A DNA stretch of 64,000 nucleotides from Batrachochytrium dendrobatidis JAM81 (lineage: Eukaryota > Chytridiomycota > Chytridiomycetes > Rhizophydiales): contig NW_006281103.1 of the NCBI RefSeq assembly GCF_000203795.2, forward strand, positions 1,125,658 to 1,189,657. The letters run 5' to 3'. Positions 34,582 to 47,236 of the stretch are shown here, one piece after another. The notes beneath the pieces are model-generated. The model ran no database searches, had not been told where the DNA came from, and saw only the letters and a program-made list of their open reading frames with translations. The position numbers and the translations under genes are program-made. Numbering within the stretch: position 1 is the stretch's first letter; each line of letters opens with the position of its first letter.

Positions 34582-36339
34582 ATCAGCAAAATCTCATTAA
34601 AACAACTCCCTTGTGTACTGTTCTTGTCCATAGATATGATCCCAAGATTTTGGACGTAACCATTGCGGTTTCGGAGAGCATAGGCAAACGAGATCATTGA
34701 CTGCATTTGCAATGCTATGAACCGTATCCATATTATCTATTAAATAAGATTGTATTCAAAGTCAAAAATTAATGTGATTGCAAATGTATGGCTTGAGGTT
34801 TAAACAAGTCATTAGGATTGAAGCTTCCAAATGAAAAGACTGCACGGTTTTATTCCAATCAAATATGCCCAACATTTAGAAATATCTATACATTACCTCC
34901 TTCAAAAGTAAACCAGCTTAGTACTGTCAATGACATCTCCTTGCGCTTAAACTCGTTCAAGATGAAGCGAGTAAGGCCCCCACCGGGTGGAATTATGCAA
35001 GGAGTGTCCGTGTATATATCACTTGATGATTCAATCGCAGTCCATCCAAGCTTAAGAGCAGCAGGAAATTGGTCAGAAAACTCGGATCCAACAGTACAGT
35101 ACCTCAACGGAGAAGACCCAAGTTGCTTATCGGTTCGTCTGGTTCCATCCAACGCTGTAAGCAAAAGCACTCTTGAGAATCCAATAGACTGAATCCACGA
35201 GGTTAATGCTTCGGAAAAAACCATACCTTTTTCCTAAAATACAAAATTACAGTTTCAGTACAACAAGAATTCAATGATCGAGAGTGCTAAAAGTAGAGTA
35301 GCTAGGTTATCACTGCAGCCGTATTCACGTAAAATAACACTAAACAAGTTGAAATCTACAATAAACTGCTGGTCTCATGGAATGGTGATTCGCACCACAT
35401 GTACTGAGCAACATTGTGTCCTCTGAATTCGTTAAAGCTGACTAGTGTTTGTCCGTGCTCGTTTTTGTATAAAAACTGAACAAATGTTGACAGTTTTAAT
35501 GCATTATGACATTGAGTGATTGGCATGCAAACAACAGTTGCATTACTGATATATGCGATCATTGGTTTTTTGAGCTAGAACGCAAAGGCATCCAAGTTCA
35601 GAATATGACAATGATGAGTGTATACCGAATTTGAGAATAGTCGAATCCGATATATGAATTACAGTGGATGAATTTGGTGATCGTACAATGTATGGTTATA
35701 CCAAAATGAGATCGTTTAATCTTGTATGATGGTCATTGTGTCTATTGAATAGACCATCAATTTGTAGAAGAGCGTAGCAAACATTTAACCCTTGTCCATT
35801 CCAAAGCAAAAAGTGACTGCAAGACAGTGGTTCTATTTCGTGTGAATATGGCTGCAATAAATGAGCGAATCTGACCTTTTCAACTTTGGAGCGGATCATA
35901 AGAACAGTAACGACTTGTTCCTTGATTGAATGCGACTGACTGCTCTGAGTCTTACCCTGATAGACTAGACAACAAATTGGATTCAGATATATTAATAAAA
36001 ACATGATATGATGCAGAGGTCGATATGCAAACTAGGGACGAACAGACTACCTTCCATAGCAGTGCGAACAGAAGGAGAATCCCAAGGACCATAAGAGTCT
36101 ATTCCCACCACAGCAGAAACATCAGGACAGTCAATGGATCCGACCTTTTGCAGCTTTAGAGTTGATATAAGCAGATCTAGAGTCAATTGACCCACAAATC
36201 CTAAAGCATTCGGCCCTGGCTATAATGAAACAGCGTTAGTTCAAGTGAATTTTCAAGTAGAAACTGTTCATCGTACCATTATAAGAGTTGTTCCAGCCAA
36301 TGACGGCTGGAGACTGGCATTGGCAGGATAGAAGTTCAT
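34582..36339 (-). CDS. PSMG2: Proteasome assembly chaperone 2
   Basis: Five exons, 36339-36277, 36219-36051, 35964-35876, 35233-34897 and 34736-34582, give 270 residues (human PSMG2 has 264). Family blocks are LAGTTLIMPGPNALGFVGQLTLDLLISTL, then SWIQSIGFSRVLLLTALDG, SSPLRYC, IIPPGGGLTRFILNEF and the VLSWFTFEGDN end (each shown in part). PAC2 pairs with PAC1 to assemble the alpha ring of the 20S proteasome. Intron 3 (35234-35875) is unusually long for this window because it contains an entire short repeat element (copy D). The gene is head-to-head with TRAPPC10, with 104 bp between start codons. Confidence 0.92.
35313..35860. mobile_element. Short inverted-terminal element, copy D, inside PSMG2 intron 3
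   Basis: Left end CTGCAGCCGTATTCACGTAA at 35313; right end TTCGTGTGAATATGGCTGCA ending near 35858, inverted relative to the left. It shares the block GATCGTACAATGTATG with copy A. It fills almost the whole intron and starts about 15 bp from the 5' splice site on the transcribed strand. Confidence 0.75.
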
Positions 36340-36443
36340 GGCAGATGCGATACGTTGGAATTGGCCACAAAACAGCTATATAATATCCTCAGGAATTTGA
36401 GCCCAAATTCGAGTTTAATTCGCTGAGCGTCTTGTTCTGAAAT

Positions 36444-39400
36444 ATGGAATCTGCCGATATTGGTTTGCAAAACTGTGATTTTACTCGGACATTTTCTAGC
36501 CAGTCTTCTGCTCCTGCTGCTCCCAACACTCTTCAGGATCTGGATTCTCAGCCTATCTGGCCTACTTTGAAAAATCCCATTCTTACCTGTATGTCGTATT
36601 ATACAAAGCATTGGTTAAATGCTTTGTATAATGTCACTATTAATTTCTGGTCGTGACTATAGCCGAGATTAACATGAATGCCATGATTTTAGATGCCGAG
36701 GACACTTCCATATGGTCATCTTTGGCTAATGAATTTAATGCTCGACTCCCACTCCGTCATCTTTCCTGGCAAAATCCTCTTAGATCCAGCAGAAACAGTT
36801 CTTCGACAACTCATATTATTCCTAGTCTGAATCTGGATGTCAAACCCTATTCTCTAGACCTGTTCCCTAAATTGGCTCCTGGTGGACTGCACCAAAATTC
36901 ACTCTTTGTGCACATATTTCTTGTTGGTTGCGAGGTAAACAAGTTACTATTTATGTTTCTCCAATTCATAAACTAGAGCATGTAGATTGTCTTTACCACA
37001 AATATTTAATTCAATGCTACAAACATCACTAGGATATGGAATACTATAAAAATAATGTAAGATCCAAGATTCAAGAGTGGCTCAACATTGTTATGACCAA
37101 AAAAGGTCAAGAATGGATGATTGTATACATTTCTGGCGGTGCTGTCAAGAGCAGATCTGGTATCTTTAACATGGTAGGATCAAACTCGGTTTTTGACAAA
37201 ATCCGTACCGATTTCAGCTTGAAAAAAGACAGGTAGTAATCATTTCCATTACAAAAGCCTGTGTTATATGATAAAGCATCGATACATTTAACCAATACAA
37301 TTTTTTACAACCCTGACTATTCTAGATGCATTCAACTTAAGCTCAGTAATAATGATGCAAAAGATTCTGAATTTTGGTCAGACCTATTTGACCGTATCAA
37401 GGAAAGTCTTATGAGTGCCATGATACAACAGATTTCACAATTAGAAGAAGATACACGTCGTTTTGAGCAGCAACGTCTAATGCCTGGATGGAACTATTGC
37501 CAATATTTTATTCTCAAAGTATGATGCCTACATTTTCAACTTGGTTTATTTTTAATACTGCTTTGCTGATTTTTCTATCTTTACGGGGTTTTAATCATAA
37601 AAGGAATCCATTGCATTTACTTACGAGCTTGCTAAATTTTACGAAGAAGCGCTTTTACACTATGACGAGTTGGAAGCAACATTTCACCAAACCCTAAATG
37701 AACAAGGGGCTCCTTGGTTCCATAAATTTGGAGGCGTAGAAACGGGTGACGACTACATTGATATCTTTAGTTTGGATCGAAAACCGTACCGTGACTTGAT
37801 TATTCAAAACCAGATCACTATTTTTGACTTTCGCGAATATCTTTTTGGCCGTCAGTGTTGTTTGATTTTACTACTCGAGTCGCCTGCTGATGTATGTCAA
37901 AGAACCAAAACTTTTGCCGTGACATTTTCCAAAACGCTTACCGATTACAAGGTTTCACTGCCTCGCAACTTTAAAGAGTCTTGGATTTATTCTTTGTGCA
38001 TGCAAACTGTTCGAAAATGTGATGCTGTTTTTAACGTGCTTACAATGCCCGAAGCTATAGCTCAAGTCTATGAAAGCCTGCGTGCGGAACTTTTGCAAAT
38101 GTCCAAGTTTCAGGTATACATATTATGTTATTTATGGAACGGTTTTATTTTTGTATGCGTCACTTGTGTAGATATCTCAAGCTTGGTTTAGAAAGATTGA
38201 TCTAATATACATGTATTTTATAATACTCAGCTGGATCGTATTGGAATTCGCATCAAGATGTGTGAGAACCCGCTTTTTGTAGACAGCTTGGCATTGACAG
38301 ATTCAACCCAAGCTACATCTGCAGAGACTTGTTTTATTTCAAATCCGGAATTACTTCTTGCAATTTCATCAATAGAGAATTTTGGCAATTTATATCAGCA
38401 TATTACCAATCTTGCTGTTCAGGGGTTTACCGCCAGTGGACGGTTCCGTTCTGCTCTAGCACTACAATCTGATCTTGCATTTTGGTACTTGTAAGTTTTT
38501 AACTGCCAAATCATGATAAATCAAGTATGTATTTCAACAGCTATTGACGTTTCCAATATACAGTTTTAGAAAAAACTATGAGCAAGCATCTGAAATCTGG
38601 GAAATAATGGCATTCAAACATTCCGAAAGGGGGTGGCATTTTATTGAGATCGTTATCATTGAAAGATTAGCCAAGTGTTATAGAGAGCTTGGTCGCTTTG
38701 ACAAATATCCTTTTTATGCCAAATTTTGATGGGCTGTTGTTTTTTATATTGTGATATTTTTGCATTACTGCAACTATTCCTTGACCTTAATATTGCATAC
38801 GCTAGTTGAATGTTGTCTGTATCTTGTTGCACACTCCTCACTGACAGATCAGCAGCATGCAAACGATTATGTGGATGACCTAGTCAGTGCTGCCGCATCT
38901 ATGAAAGATGGTGGGTTGATATCAGTCTGTTTCTAGTGATACTGTATGGACTAATTATGATATTTTGAATTACGTAGTTTTATCTCATCCAGGATTAGAA
39001 TTGTTTAAAGTTTTAATTTTATCAAGTTCATCTGAACTTGATGACGATGGGGCGGTTTCTGTTGAAATTAGTATCGACAGTGTATTATCCAAGGTGGTTG
39101 CAAAACATACTCGATTTAATTTCACTTAGTTTTGCCTTATGCTATTATGGAATTGACTGTATGGGGTTTGGTTTTTCATTTAGGAGTTTCACTTTTCACT
39201 AATTTCATTGACACTTGTTGCTGGAGACGGGAAGGAGATGACATGCATTGGACAAGATATTATGCTACAATCTGGTAAAAATATAGTTCATGTAGTATGC
39301 AAGGTAAGATATGCTATTTCAAGTGCTATTAGGTAGCGCGCCATAACACTGTAGTTGACAGAATACTTTAATCTTGAGAGACTAATGCAGATTATTTAGA

Positions 39401-41719
39401 AATCGGCCATACCTGGTGTATATAGCCCATCTGTCATGTCAATGGAAAGTGGAAAGTTGCATTTTCATCACGATCTTAGTCATAAAGACCGCCAAAAATC
39501 TATTAGAATCAACGAAACATCGCAATCTCTCACGATGAATGCTACATTACCTCGAAAAAGTATGTTTAGTAGTGTTGATTTATTACCCAAAATACAGACA
39601 GCTGATATTTAACTTTTTCCATTTATTTAGTTGTACAAGGAGAGCCAGAAACTATATTGTCGTTTGAGATTCGAACTGGTGCTAATATACTCAATGATGC
39701 TCGCTTGACTATCTCTGCTTTGTCAAACATTGGCCTGACTATTGATGGAGCTGTGGTATATCACATCGTATCATTTCCAGGTACTAAATTTTAATGATAT
39801 TGCTGTTTGGTTTATTTGGTAATAATATTTGAATCCGACTATTCATATTATTTTGCAAAATTGTGTTTATAGATGCTGCTGAACGTGAGGTTTCAATGGG
39901 TATTGAAGATGGAAAGCTTTGCCTTCCTGATGTTAAGGAATATGAACAAATCACATTTCAGCTTCCATTTAAGCTGATTCAAGATTCAAGAAGTGTAGAA
40001 CACAAGGTATTTGCTTGTATAGATTGATACTGCATAAATAAGCTATTTTTTGGTTGGGTTGGTTTTTCTGACGCAATACACACTAAACTGTTTAGCTCAA
40101 GATGTTACTTAGTTGCACATCTTTTTCTCAACGAAAATTATTTTCATCAGTGGTTCGTGTTGCTCTTGTGCATGATTTTATTATCAACGAATCACTGCTG
40201 TTTGAAAGCTACGAGTCAGTAATTTAACTCACTAATGCATACTCGTACCAATCTATAAATACTAATTACTTTGCTATCTGATTTGACAAACAACAGCACG
40301 ATTGTACAGTTTGGGCTAAAATGCAAGGATGGATCCCCACTCCGTATTGTATCATTTGATACGACTTGTGCCGATGGAGCAGCTTTTGAGTCTCTGTGTC
40401 TATTTCATGAGCAGGTTGAGTTGCACTGTGTTGGTGTTATACAATTTACAATTGCTTGTAATTAATTAAAATCTATTGGGCTGCGATGATGGTAGACTGT
40501 CTTTCCCGGAGCACTAGTTAATTTGTTGTATCGACTTAGTCCACAAAAGGAAGCTGTCATGGCTAGCAATGACACTAACCGAACACTTGAGCTCAAAATT
40601 GGATTTATTCCGCTTCTTGAAGGTATTCGTAATGTTTTGAAACTTGTATTTTGATGGTAGATTGCTCTACAGCCACTAATTTTTATATCAAAGAATTGGA
40701 ATCATTTGTTATGGCTCGTATCAAACACATTCTCCAAAAACAAGATTTGTCCAAGTATACAACATTTATCACAGAGTATGCTCGAAAGCATCTTATTTCT
40801 CAAATCAGTCTAGTTGAATACGCTGCATTTCAAGTGGTCGACTTCAGTCCACTAGATATAATCGATTTTGAAGCCATGATTGTTGGCAGAGATGCAAATC
40901 TTCAAGCAAAACTAAAAAGTATGATTCGGATACTATGGGATGTAAGTATATACCTTGTTGGTTTATATTGATAAGCCAAGTAAAAGCTTCAAAATCCTTA
41001 TTTAATTTAACACGAGTTACTGTTTACAAAATAGGATGTGAAACTAGCTTCTATGGACCGAGTTCGTAAAGAATCGAATCCGCAACCATCTTTTCTTACT
41101 TATATTTCCAGGCATATGACACCGCATCTCGTGCTGCAAGTGTCATTGATACCCACTGTACTTACCACTTTAGAGCCTAATACCATGAATAGAAACAGAG
41201 CTGCTGTAAAGGATACTGTGATTGGTGATATGTTACCGTGCACATTCACAGTGATGCCCACTACTTGGAATATTCCAGTAAACACTGTCGAGGCAGAATA
41301 TGAAATTCATGTCGACTTTTCCATTTTTTCCATGAGTGGAAAACGTCGCCAGCGTATCACAATAGAGGTAACGATCTTATTAAACGTGTGCCTTACATGA
41401 TTGATCAACAGAGTAGTTTCAATTGACTTTTTTTACAATGCTTTGGCCTGTTTTTGATGGTTTTTAGAAGGGCAAACCAAGTGTGTATCAAGTGGTACTA
41501 TGCCCACTACATGTTGGCCAGGTTTTACTTCCTGATGCAAGCGTAAATGTCCTGAGTGGACCAGATAGTGAATCCATCGATCAGTACACTGCCGTTATAA
41601 ATATAAGTGCTGGTTCACAAATTGCAATTCTACCATTAAGGCAATCGGCAAAGATTTTTCTAGAGCTGGAGTGCGGGGATACATCTACATTGTTTCCATC
41701 CCCTAAATCAATGAGATGA
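36444..41719 (+). CDS. TRAPP II complex subunit TRAPPC10/Trs130
   Basis: A long multi-exon gene. The first exons are 36444-36588 and 36663-36934, and the last ends at the TGA at 41717-41719. Successive exons follow the family colinearly: ARLPLRHLSWQNPLRSS near the N-terminus, then YKNNVRSKIQEWLNIV, WMIVYISGGAVKSRSG, FDKIRTDFSLKKDRCIQL, EEDTRRFEQQRLMPGWNYCQYF, FTYELAKFYEEALLHYDELEATF and IFDFREYLFGRQCCLILLLE. Later exons give TPR-like helices (FRKNYEQASEIWEIMAF) and a beta-rich C-terminal region. TRAPP II activates Rab11/Ypt31 at the trans-Golgi. I did not resolve every internal exon edge, but homology is clear across the whole length. Confidence 0.9.
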
Positions 41720-41901
41720 GTGTAGGGCCATTCTTGTTGTTTGAAACTTTTTATGGGTAGTTAATATAACAATGAAATAATAAAAAATTCATTGGAAACC
41801 AAATGGCAGTTTGAGTACATAGTGAAATACTTGATGAATCACCAAGGTATACTAGAGCTGATCTGAAACAATTGTAAATTTGATGGTTTTGGCGTTTACA
41901 G

Positions 41902-44900
41902 TTATTTTTTGCGTCCACCACGGCTTCCTCTTGCACTCTTGCCACCACGACTGGACTCGGAAGCCAAGGATTTGCTATTTTTTTGAGAATTCTTGCCAGT
42001 GCTTGTTTTTTTTATCTTAATACTACGATCATTAGAAATGGCATCATCGCCATCGTTTCCTCCAGCATCGCTTGCATCATCGTCAAGAACTTGATCCTCC
42101 ACATCAATAATCTCTTCCATATCAGGCTTGAGCTCAGATCCGTGCCCTTTTCCTACTGATTTTGCTGGAACTGTATCCATGGTAGCTTTTGGATGGTTCA
42201 TCTTATTGTATCTACAGTATGAATTCAAACATATAATAGATTTAGCTACCCAGATATTATAATTAGGAACAAAGTAAACTTCACTACTGCTGTCAATACA
42301 GGCTGATCTCGGTCGGTCTTACATTCTTGTAAACGCAGTTTTGGTTGAAGTTGCTACGCCGCTAATCAATTTGGAATATCCCAGCTCCATAATAGCGTCA
42401 AAATCATCTTTGGACAAATAATATTCGTCCATTAAACGAATCACTTCAGTTATCCCGTCCGTGCCAGAATTACTGAGGGGTCGAGTAAGAAGCTGTGCAA
42501 GAGTGGGAAGATAACACTGGCACACTTGGTTCTTATCGGCTGATGTTCGCAGCCGCATATGAATTTGAATCTCACGAAGAAATCGTTGTGCCTTGGCTTG
42601 TTTAGAGTTTTGTCCTAACCAGCTTATAGTAAAAAACAAGGTTTAACTTGGTGCTATGATGTTGAAAACTAAGAGTATGTGATTTCAAAAACATCAATAA
42701 TATATACCTGGCAAAATTGTATCGTAAACTGCCACGACCATGTGCAAAAAAGCATGGACGAATGGTAGACATTACAGCATGTAGCGGAAGCAAACTCCAG
42801 CTATTCTCACTACAAATTGAAATGCCTCAGTATTAGTAAAATTTACACTAAAGCCTTCAACACAAAACAGTTTACCTTCGTTGTACGCTTTCAACCAAAT
42901 CGCCCATAGATATTGAATCAGCAGCCTCACTCAACAACCGGACGGTTTCTAAATCAAGTTGTTTTCCCGTAGCCCTAAGCTCAGTAGACAATGAAGGGAT
43001 TTGATTCAAATAATTCTCATGTACCATAAGCGGAACCATGGAATAATCGTGAAAGTATAAATCAATCATATCTCCAAAAGACAGATTGCGGTAACTACCA
43101 TGGGACAAGAGTTTGCCAATAATATCAAACGGTGACATGGTAGAATTCTTTCGAGTATTTGCTGACAAGGTTTTTGCTTCATCGTAGGTCAACCGATTGT
43201 TGGTTAGTTTATAAGTTGAAAGAATGTTGAGAATTTGACGAATATCAGCCGATGTACTATCAACAAGCTCAGCAATCACGTTTGGAGAAATATCCAGCCC
43301 TTCCTTTTTGCAGATCATTTCAACACGAGCAGATATCATCCTGGCATCTGGACGACGGAAACGAAGATCAAAACAATGATTGGCAAGCGAGCGAATTTTG
43401 GGAGAAGAGCGGTCGTTGCAAATACAAATAATGGGAATTTTTGTTTGTTTGATGATGGAAATCAGCTCGGCTGAGCCACCACGGTCACCGGCAGACATTC
43501 CGTCAACCTCATCCATAATCAAAACACGACCTCTTTTTTTATGGTTTACTGGTGCGGCAGATTTACCCTGAAAGTATAATGTATAGTTAAGCAAGGGAAT
43601 AAATCGATTGATTGAATTTGATCTGTATTCAAAAGCGTTGGCTATTTCAATAATATAAACCAATACCTTGGAAAGTGACGAGCTTGCTGTACCAAATAAA
43701 GAAGCAATTGACACGGTTCCCGTTGATTCCTTGACCAAATTCTGTGATTCCAATAAACACCAGAGAATACGTAGATTAGTATACAAATAAACTCAATTAG
43801 AAAAATAGCAGGCAGTAAATATACTAACATCAAGAGCCTTTTTGCTTCGAACGTCACTTGCATTAAATTCAACCACATCAAAATCCTCCAAGCGAGCCAC
43901 CAGATGCGCTGATGTGGTTTTTCCCAACCCGGGCGATCCCGAAAGAAGACATGCGCGAAAAGTAGCGCTGTCATCTTTCACGTCCTTTGGAAACCCATAT
44001 TGACGATTGGATTCCCTAACCGTTGATTATTACAAATAGTAAAAGTTTAGAATTTTTCAGTACAGGCCAACTAACAAACATAGAAATGCAGCAAGTACCA
44101 GTTTTTCAGCCATTTAGAAAGTTTTTCAATAAGCCCTTTGTTTCCAATAACTTCACTGTAGCTGATGGGCTTGTATTTGTCAACCCAAAGCTGTGTTGTA
44201 GTACTAGACGGATTTAAATATCCAAGTTAGTTTTTGGTAAAACTAAAACATATAAAAGCAAAACACACCCGGTCTTGTGAGAAACCCTAGATTCCTTATG
44301 CTTTAGAGTTTTCACATCGGCGCGCATACTATTATAAAGTTGAATAAAACTATCTTTTTCAAGATGATTGATCGTGCTAGAGACTGGTGTCATGGAAGAA
44401 GTCAAAACTGGTGTTGTACACTGTGCTGAATGTACAGGAAGCAAAGGAGATGCCAAAGTTACAGTGGATGCAGACGCACCATTAAATGTGGATGAAATAA
44501 GGTTGACAAACGAGTCTTCGTCGAGGACTTTCAGTTTTAGATCGCGTACTTTTTTAAGCTTAGATTCTCCAGGATCTTCACCCACTACCACATATGACGT
44601 TTTGGAACTGGGAGCACCAACAACTCGTCCGCCATATCTTTTGACAAGATCAGTGGCATCTTCCCGAGAAAAAGATGGCATTTCTCCGGTAAACACAAAT
44701 GCAAGGCCAGTCAGACAGTTGTCTGCACCAACAGGAAGTGGGCGAGATCCAGAATTTCTAGGACCTGCACTTTGGCGAGCCATAAATTTGGCATATCCAG
44801 ATTTTTTGGGAGTTATAACTGGTGCAATGGGAGTGTCCACTACATCAGGTTTTGCAGATGGCAGAGTTTTGGCATCATGTACTTTTCCACTAGAAATCAT

Positions 44901-46053
44901 AGCTGTCTTGATCTGTTTTGATGGCAGTTTTTCGATTTGTTCAGCAGCTCGCTTGGTAGATATTGTTTTTGAGGGTGGGATTGGACTATTCATCTCATCA
45001 CGATCAAACGTTTGCTCTTGAGCTTTTTTTGAACTAGCCTTTGGTGTTTTTGATTTTAATACTTCTGTTGAGCGCAAAGATGCCGAGCGTTTTTCAGAAA
45101 AGTCCTCCGTAGGTTCTGATAATGGTGTTTTCAGCGACGTAGTAACCAAGTCTTGAGTTGGGTGATTTTTGTTTGTAGCAACGGATTGAGTATCAATGTC
45201 CGTATTTTCCATGATAGCATACTTTTTGTCGATTGCTTCTAAAGCAGCAATAAGATCTTGATCATTCAGGCCATTCATATCATCCTCTACATCAATCTTG
45301 ACATCCGGTAAGGTTTTAGTTGCAGCCTTTTTGCGACCCTTTTCAAGTCTTTTAGTAGACTTTTTTTCAACGACCGAATCAGAGATGGGCAGAGACACAA
45401 CAGTCATGCTTGTAGTGCTTTGGTTAATCTTGGCGTTACTGAAAAAAGAACTGGGAAGCACGTCAGAGACCTCTTGCTTTGTTTCAGAATGTCCGGTAAT
45501 ATCTACTGACGTGCAATGCTTTTTGTCAACATTTTTGAAGGATAACTCTGCATCACTGTCTTTTACAGCAGTGTGTCCAGGCTCGGAATCATTTTGAGAC
45601 TCATTAATCGCTCGCCCGCGCTTCAATTTAGTGGACAACTGAGCAGACGATCGACTTGGTACGAAAAAATATCAATGTTAAATTGAAGTGGCATTTAGTT
45701 TAGCTGTGCTTGTTGATAGTGGGGCTGCAGTGTACTAACTTACCCAAAAGAATGTTCTTCTGCAATTCAAGTAGATGCCGTGTATGTAATGATTAGATGA
45801 CCAAAATTGTTTTAGAGTCGAATATATTTACATGGAAAACTTGTCCAACAAGATTGTTCATACCGACTGTGTTGGTAGCTGCCAAAACTGGCTCGAGTTT
45901 TTTCCCCTAAGAATACCAATAGATGATTTATGTAAAAGTAAATACCAATGAAAACAATGCTGTATTTCATTATAGATCTAATCACCAAGTAAAACATACT
46001 GCTGGTTTGTTTTTTGAAGTGGACTTTAAAAAAAAGTTGCGGATATCTTGAGA
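41902..46053 (-). CDS. RFC1: Replication factor C large subunit (RFC1)
   Basis: A multi-exon minus-strand gene. The first exon seen opens at 46053 with QDIRNFFLKSTSKNKP, the RFC1 N-terminal PCNA-binding (PIP-like) motif; its initiating Met was not found, so the 5' end is open. An acidic/basic linker leads to a BRCT domain (NCLTGLAFVFTGEMPSF ... YVVVGEDPGESKLKK). The AAA+ module has a Walker A GSPGLGKTT at about 43930, a Walker B LIMDEVDGM at about 43520, and a sensor region NDRSSPKIRSLANHC. The RFC1-specific C-terminal domain (LMDEYYLSKDDFDAIMELG) and a Lys/Arg/Gly-rich tail ending at 41902 complete it. The protein loads PCNA at primer ends. It is divergent from the GST gene. Confidence 0.93.
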
Positions 46054-46452
46054 CTAAGATGAAATACAGCACAATTGAGCATTGTATAAAAGAGTTCAGT
46101 GAACACTATGTTATTAGATTACGTAATATCTGCAATGCCCAGCAAGATCAAGCATATGCTTTTTACAAATACACTTGATGGATCAATTGATGGCAACAAC
46201 AAATTCTTAGCCTATATGCAAGTCAAATGTAGGATTGCTTTATTCAATAGTCAATGCATCAATAACTACAGCAACCACATACCATGACAAATACCACCCT
46301 TTAGGAACTGAACTGTTGATAAATCGAAGACTATTTTGGCAAGTGTTTTCGAGTGAAAGTTGCCGAGTCAGGTGGTCACGTTTGAAATGTAAAGTTGTGT
46401 TGGACACTTTTGGACAATAAAAACTCAATGTCATTTCCATCTTGAATTAGAA
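46054..46452. other. Divergent region between RFC1 and GST
   Basis: About 400 bp holding the RFC1 5' end (probably including a tiny first exon I could not define) and the GST promoter. No repeat or RNA gene seen. Confidence 0.35.
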
Positions 46453-47103
46453 ATGACATCGAGTCTACCGACTCTTAAACTGACTTATTTTCCATTTAGG
46501 GCAAAGGGAGAGGCTTCTAGGCTTGCTCTTCATATTGGCGGAATTTCTTTTGAAGATGATCGAGTCAGTCGTCAAGCTTTTGTTGCTATAAAACCACTTC
46601 AACCCTTCAGTCAAATCCCTGTGCTCACTATCAATAAAACTATCCAGATTGCTCAATCTATTGGAATCGTCAAATACACTGGAATATTGGCTGGACTTTA
46701 TCCTACAGATTGTCTGCTAAAGGCTGCTTTGGTTGATCAGGTTATTTTGCATATGGAAGACATGGGGAATCTGCTGTATGATACAATGAGCAGGCCAGAT
46801 ACAGAAACTGTTATGCAAGAACGCAGAGATATTGTGCAAGTCAAGTATCCACTGATGTTTGAAAAACTTGAACAGGTACTAGCCCAGCATAGTGGTGGAA
46901 AGTGGGCTGTTGGCGACTCGATTACAATTGCTGATCTGTCCATCTATGTAATGATCGCAATGGCAAAAGAGGATATGTGGGTGGGTGTTCCTGGCAATAT
47001 CGGCGATCCATTTTCAAGAATTATGGGCGTCTACCAGGCTGTTCTGGAACACCCCAAAGTAGTTGAATGGGAAGCGATTCCCCGTCAACTATTCCATCAT
47101 TAA
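46453..47103 (+). CDS. Glutathione S-transferase (sigma/alpha-like)
   Basis: A single exon of 216 residues, the normal length for a cytosolic GST. The N-terminal thioredoxin-like domain starts LKLTYFPFRAKGEASRLAL, with the catalytic Tyr in the YF position and the usual GEASRL helix. It has the cis-Pro loop FSQIPVL and the glutathione-binding AQS (Gln-Ser) motif. The all-helical C-terminal domain includes WAVGDSITIADLSIYVMIA, the conserved N-capping box region. The enzyme joins glutathione to electrophiles or reduces peroxides in the cytosol. Its stop codon lies just 5 bp before the right arm of the inverted duplication, so its 3' UTR is made of duplicated sequence. Confidence 0.92.
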   Translation: MTSSLPTLKLTYFPFRAKGEASRLALHIGGISFEDDRVSRQAFVAIKPLQPFSQIPVLTINKTIQIAQSIGIVKYTGILAGLYPTDCLLKAALVDQVILHMEDMGNLLYDTMSRPDTETVMQERRDIVQVKYPLMFEKLEQVLAQHSGGKWAVGDSITIADLSIYVMIAMAKEDMWVGVPGNIGDPFSRIMGVYQAVLEHPKVVEWEAIPRQLFHH

Positions 47104-47236
47104 CTTTTATTGCATTCATAAAATAAACTTGATCTGAAAGACACCAATTTAATAACTCCACAAGGTTGAATTTATTTGTAGAAATAACATACAATATAGT
47201 AAAGTTTATGCGGTTATACACTTTCAAATCAAATGT

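Noticed and set aside
44368..45021. 217-codon plus-strand frame
   Set aside because: It lies opposite the RFC1 exon encoding the linker and BRCT domain. The RFC1 strand has clear homology; this one has none.
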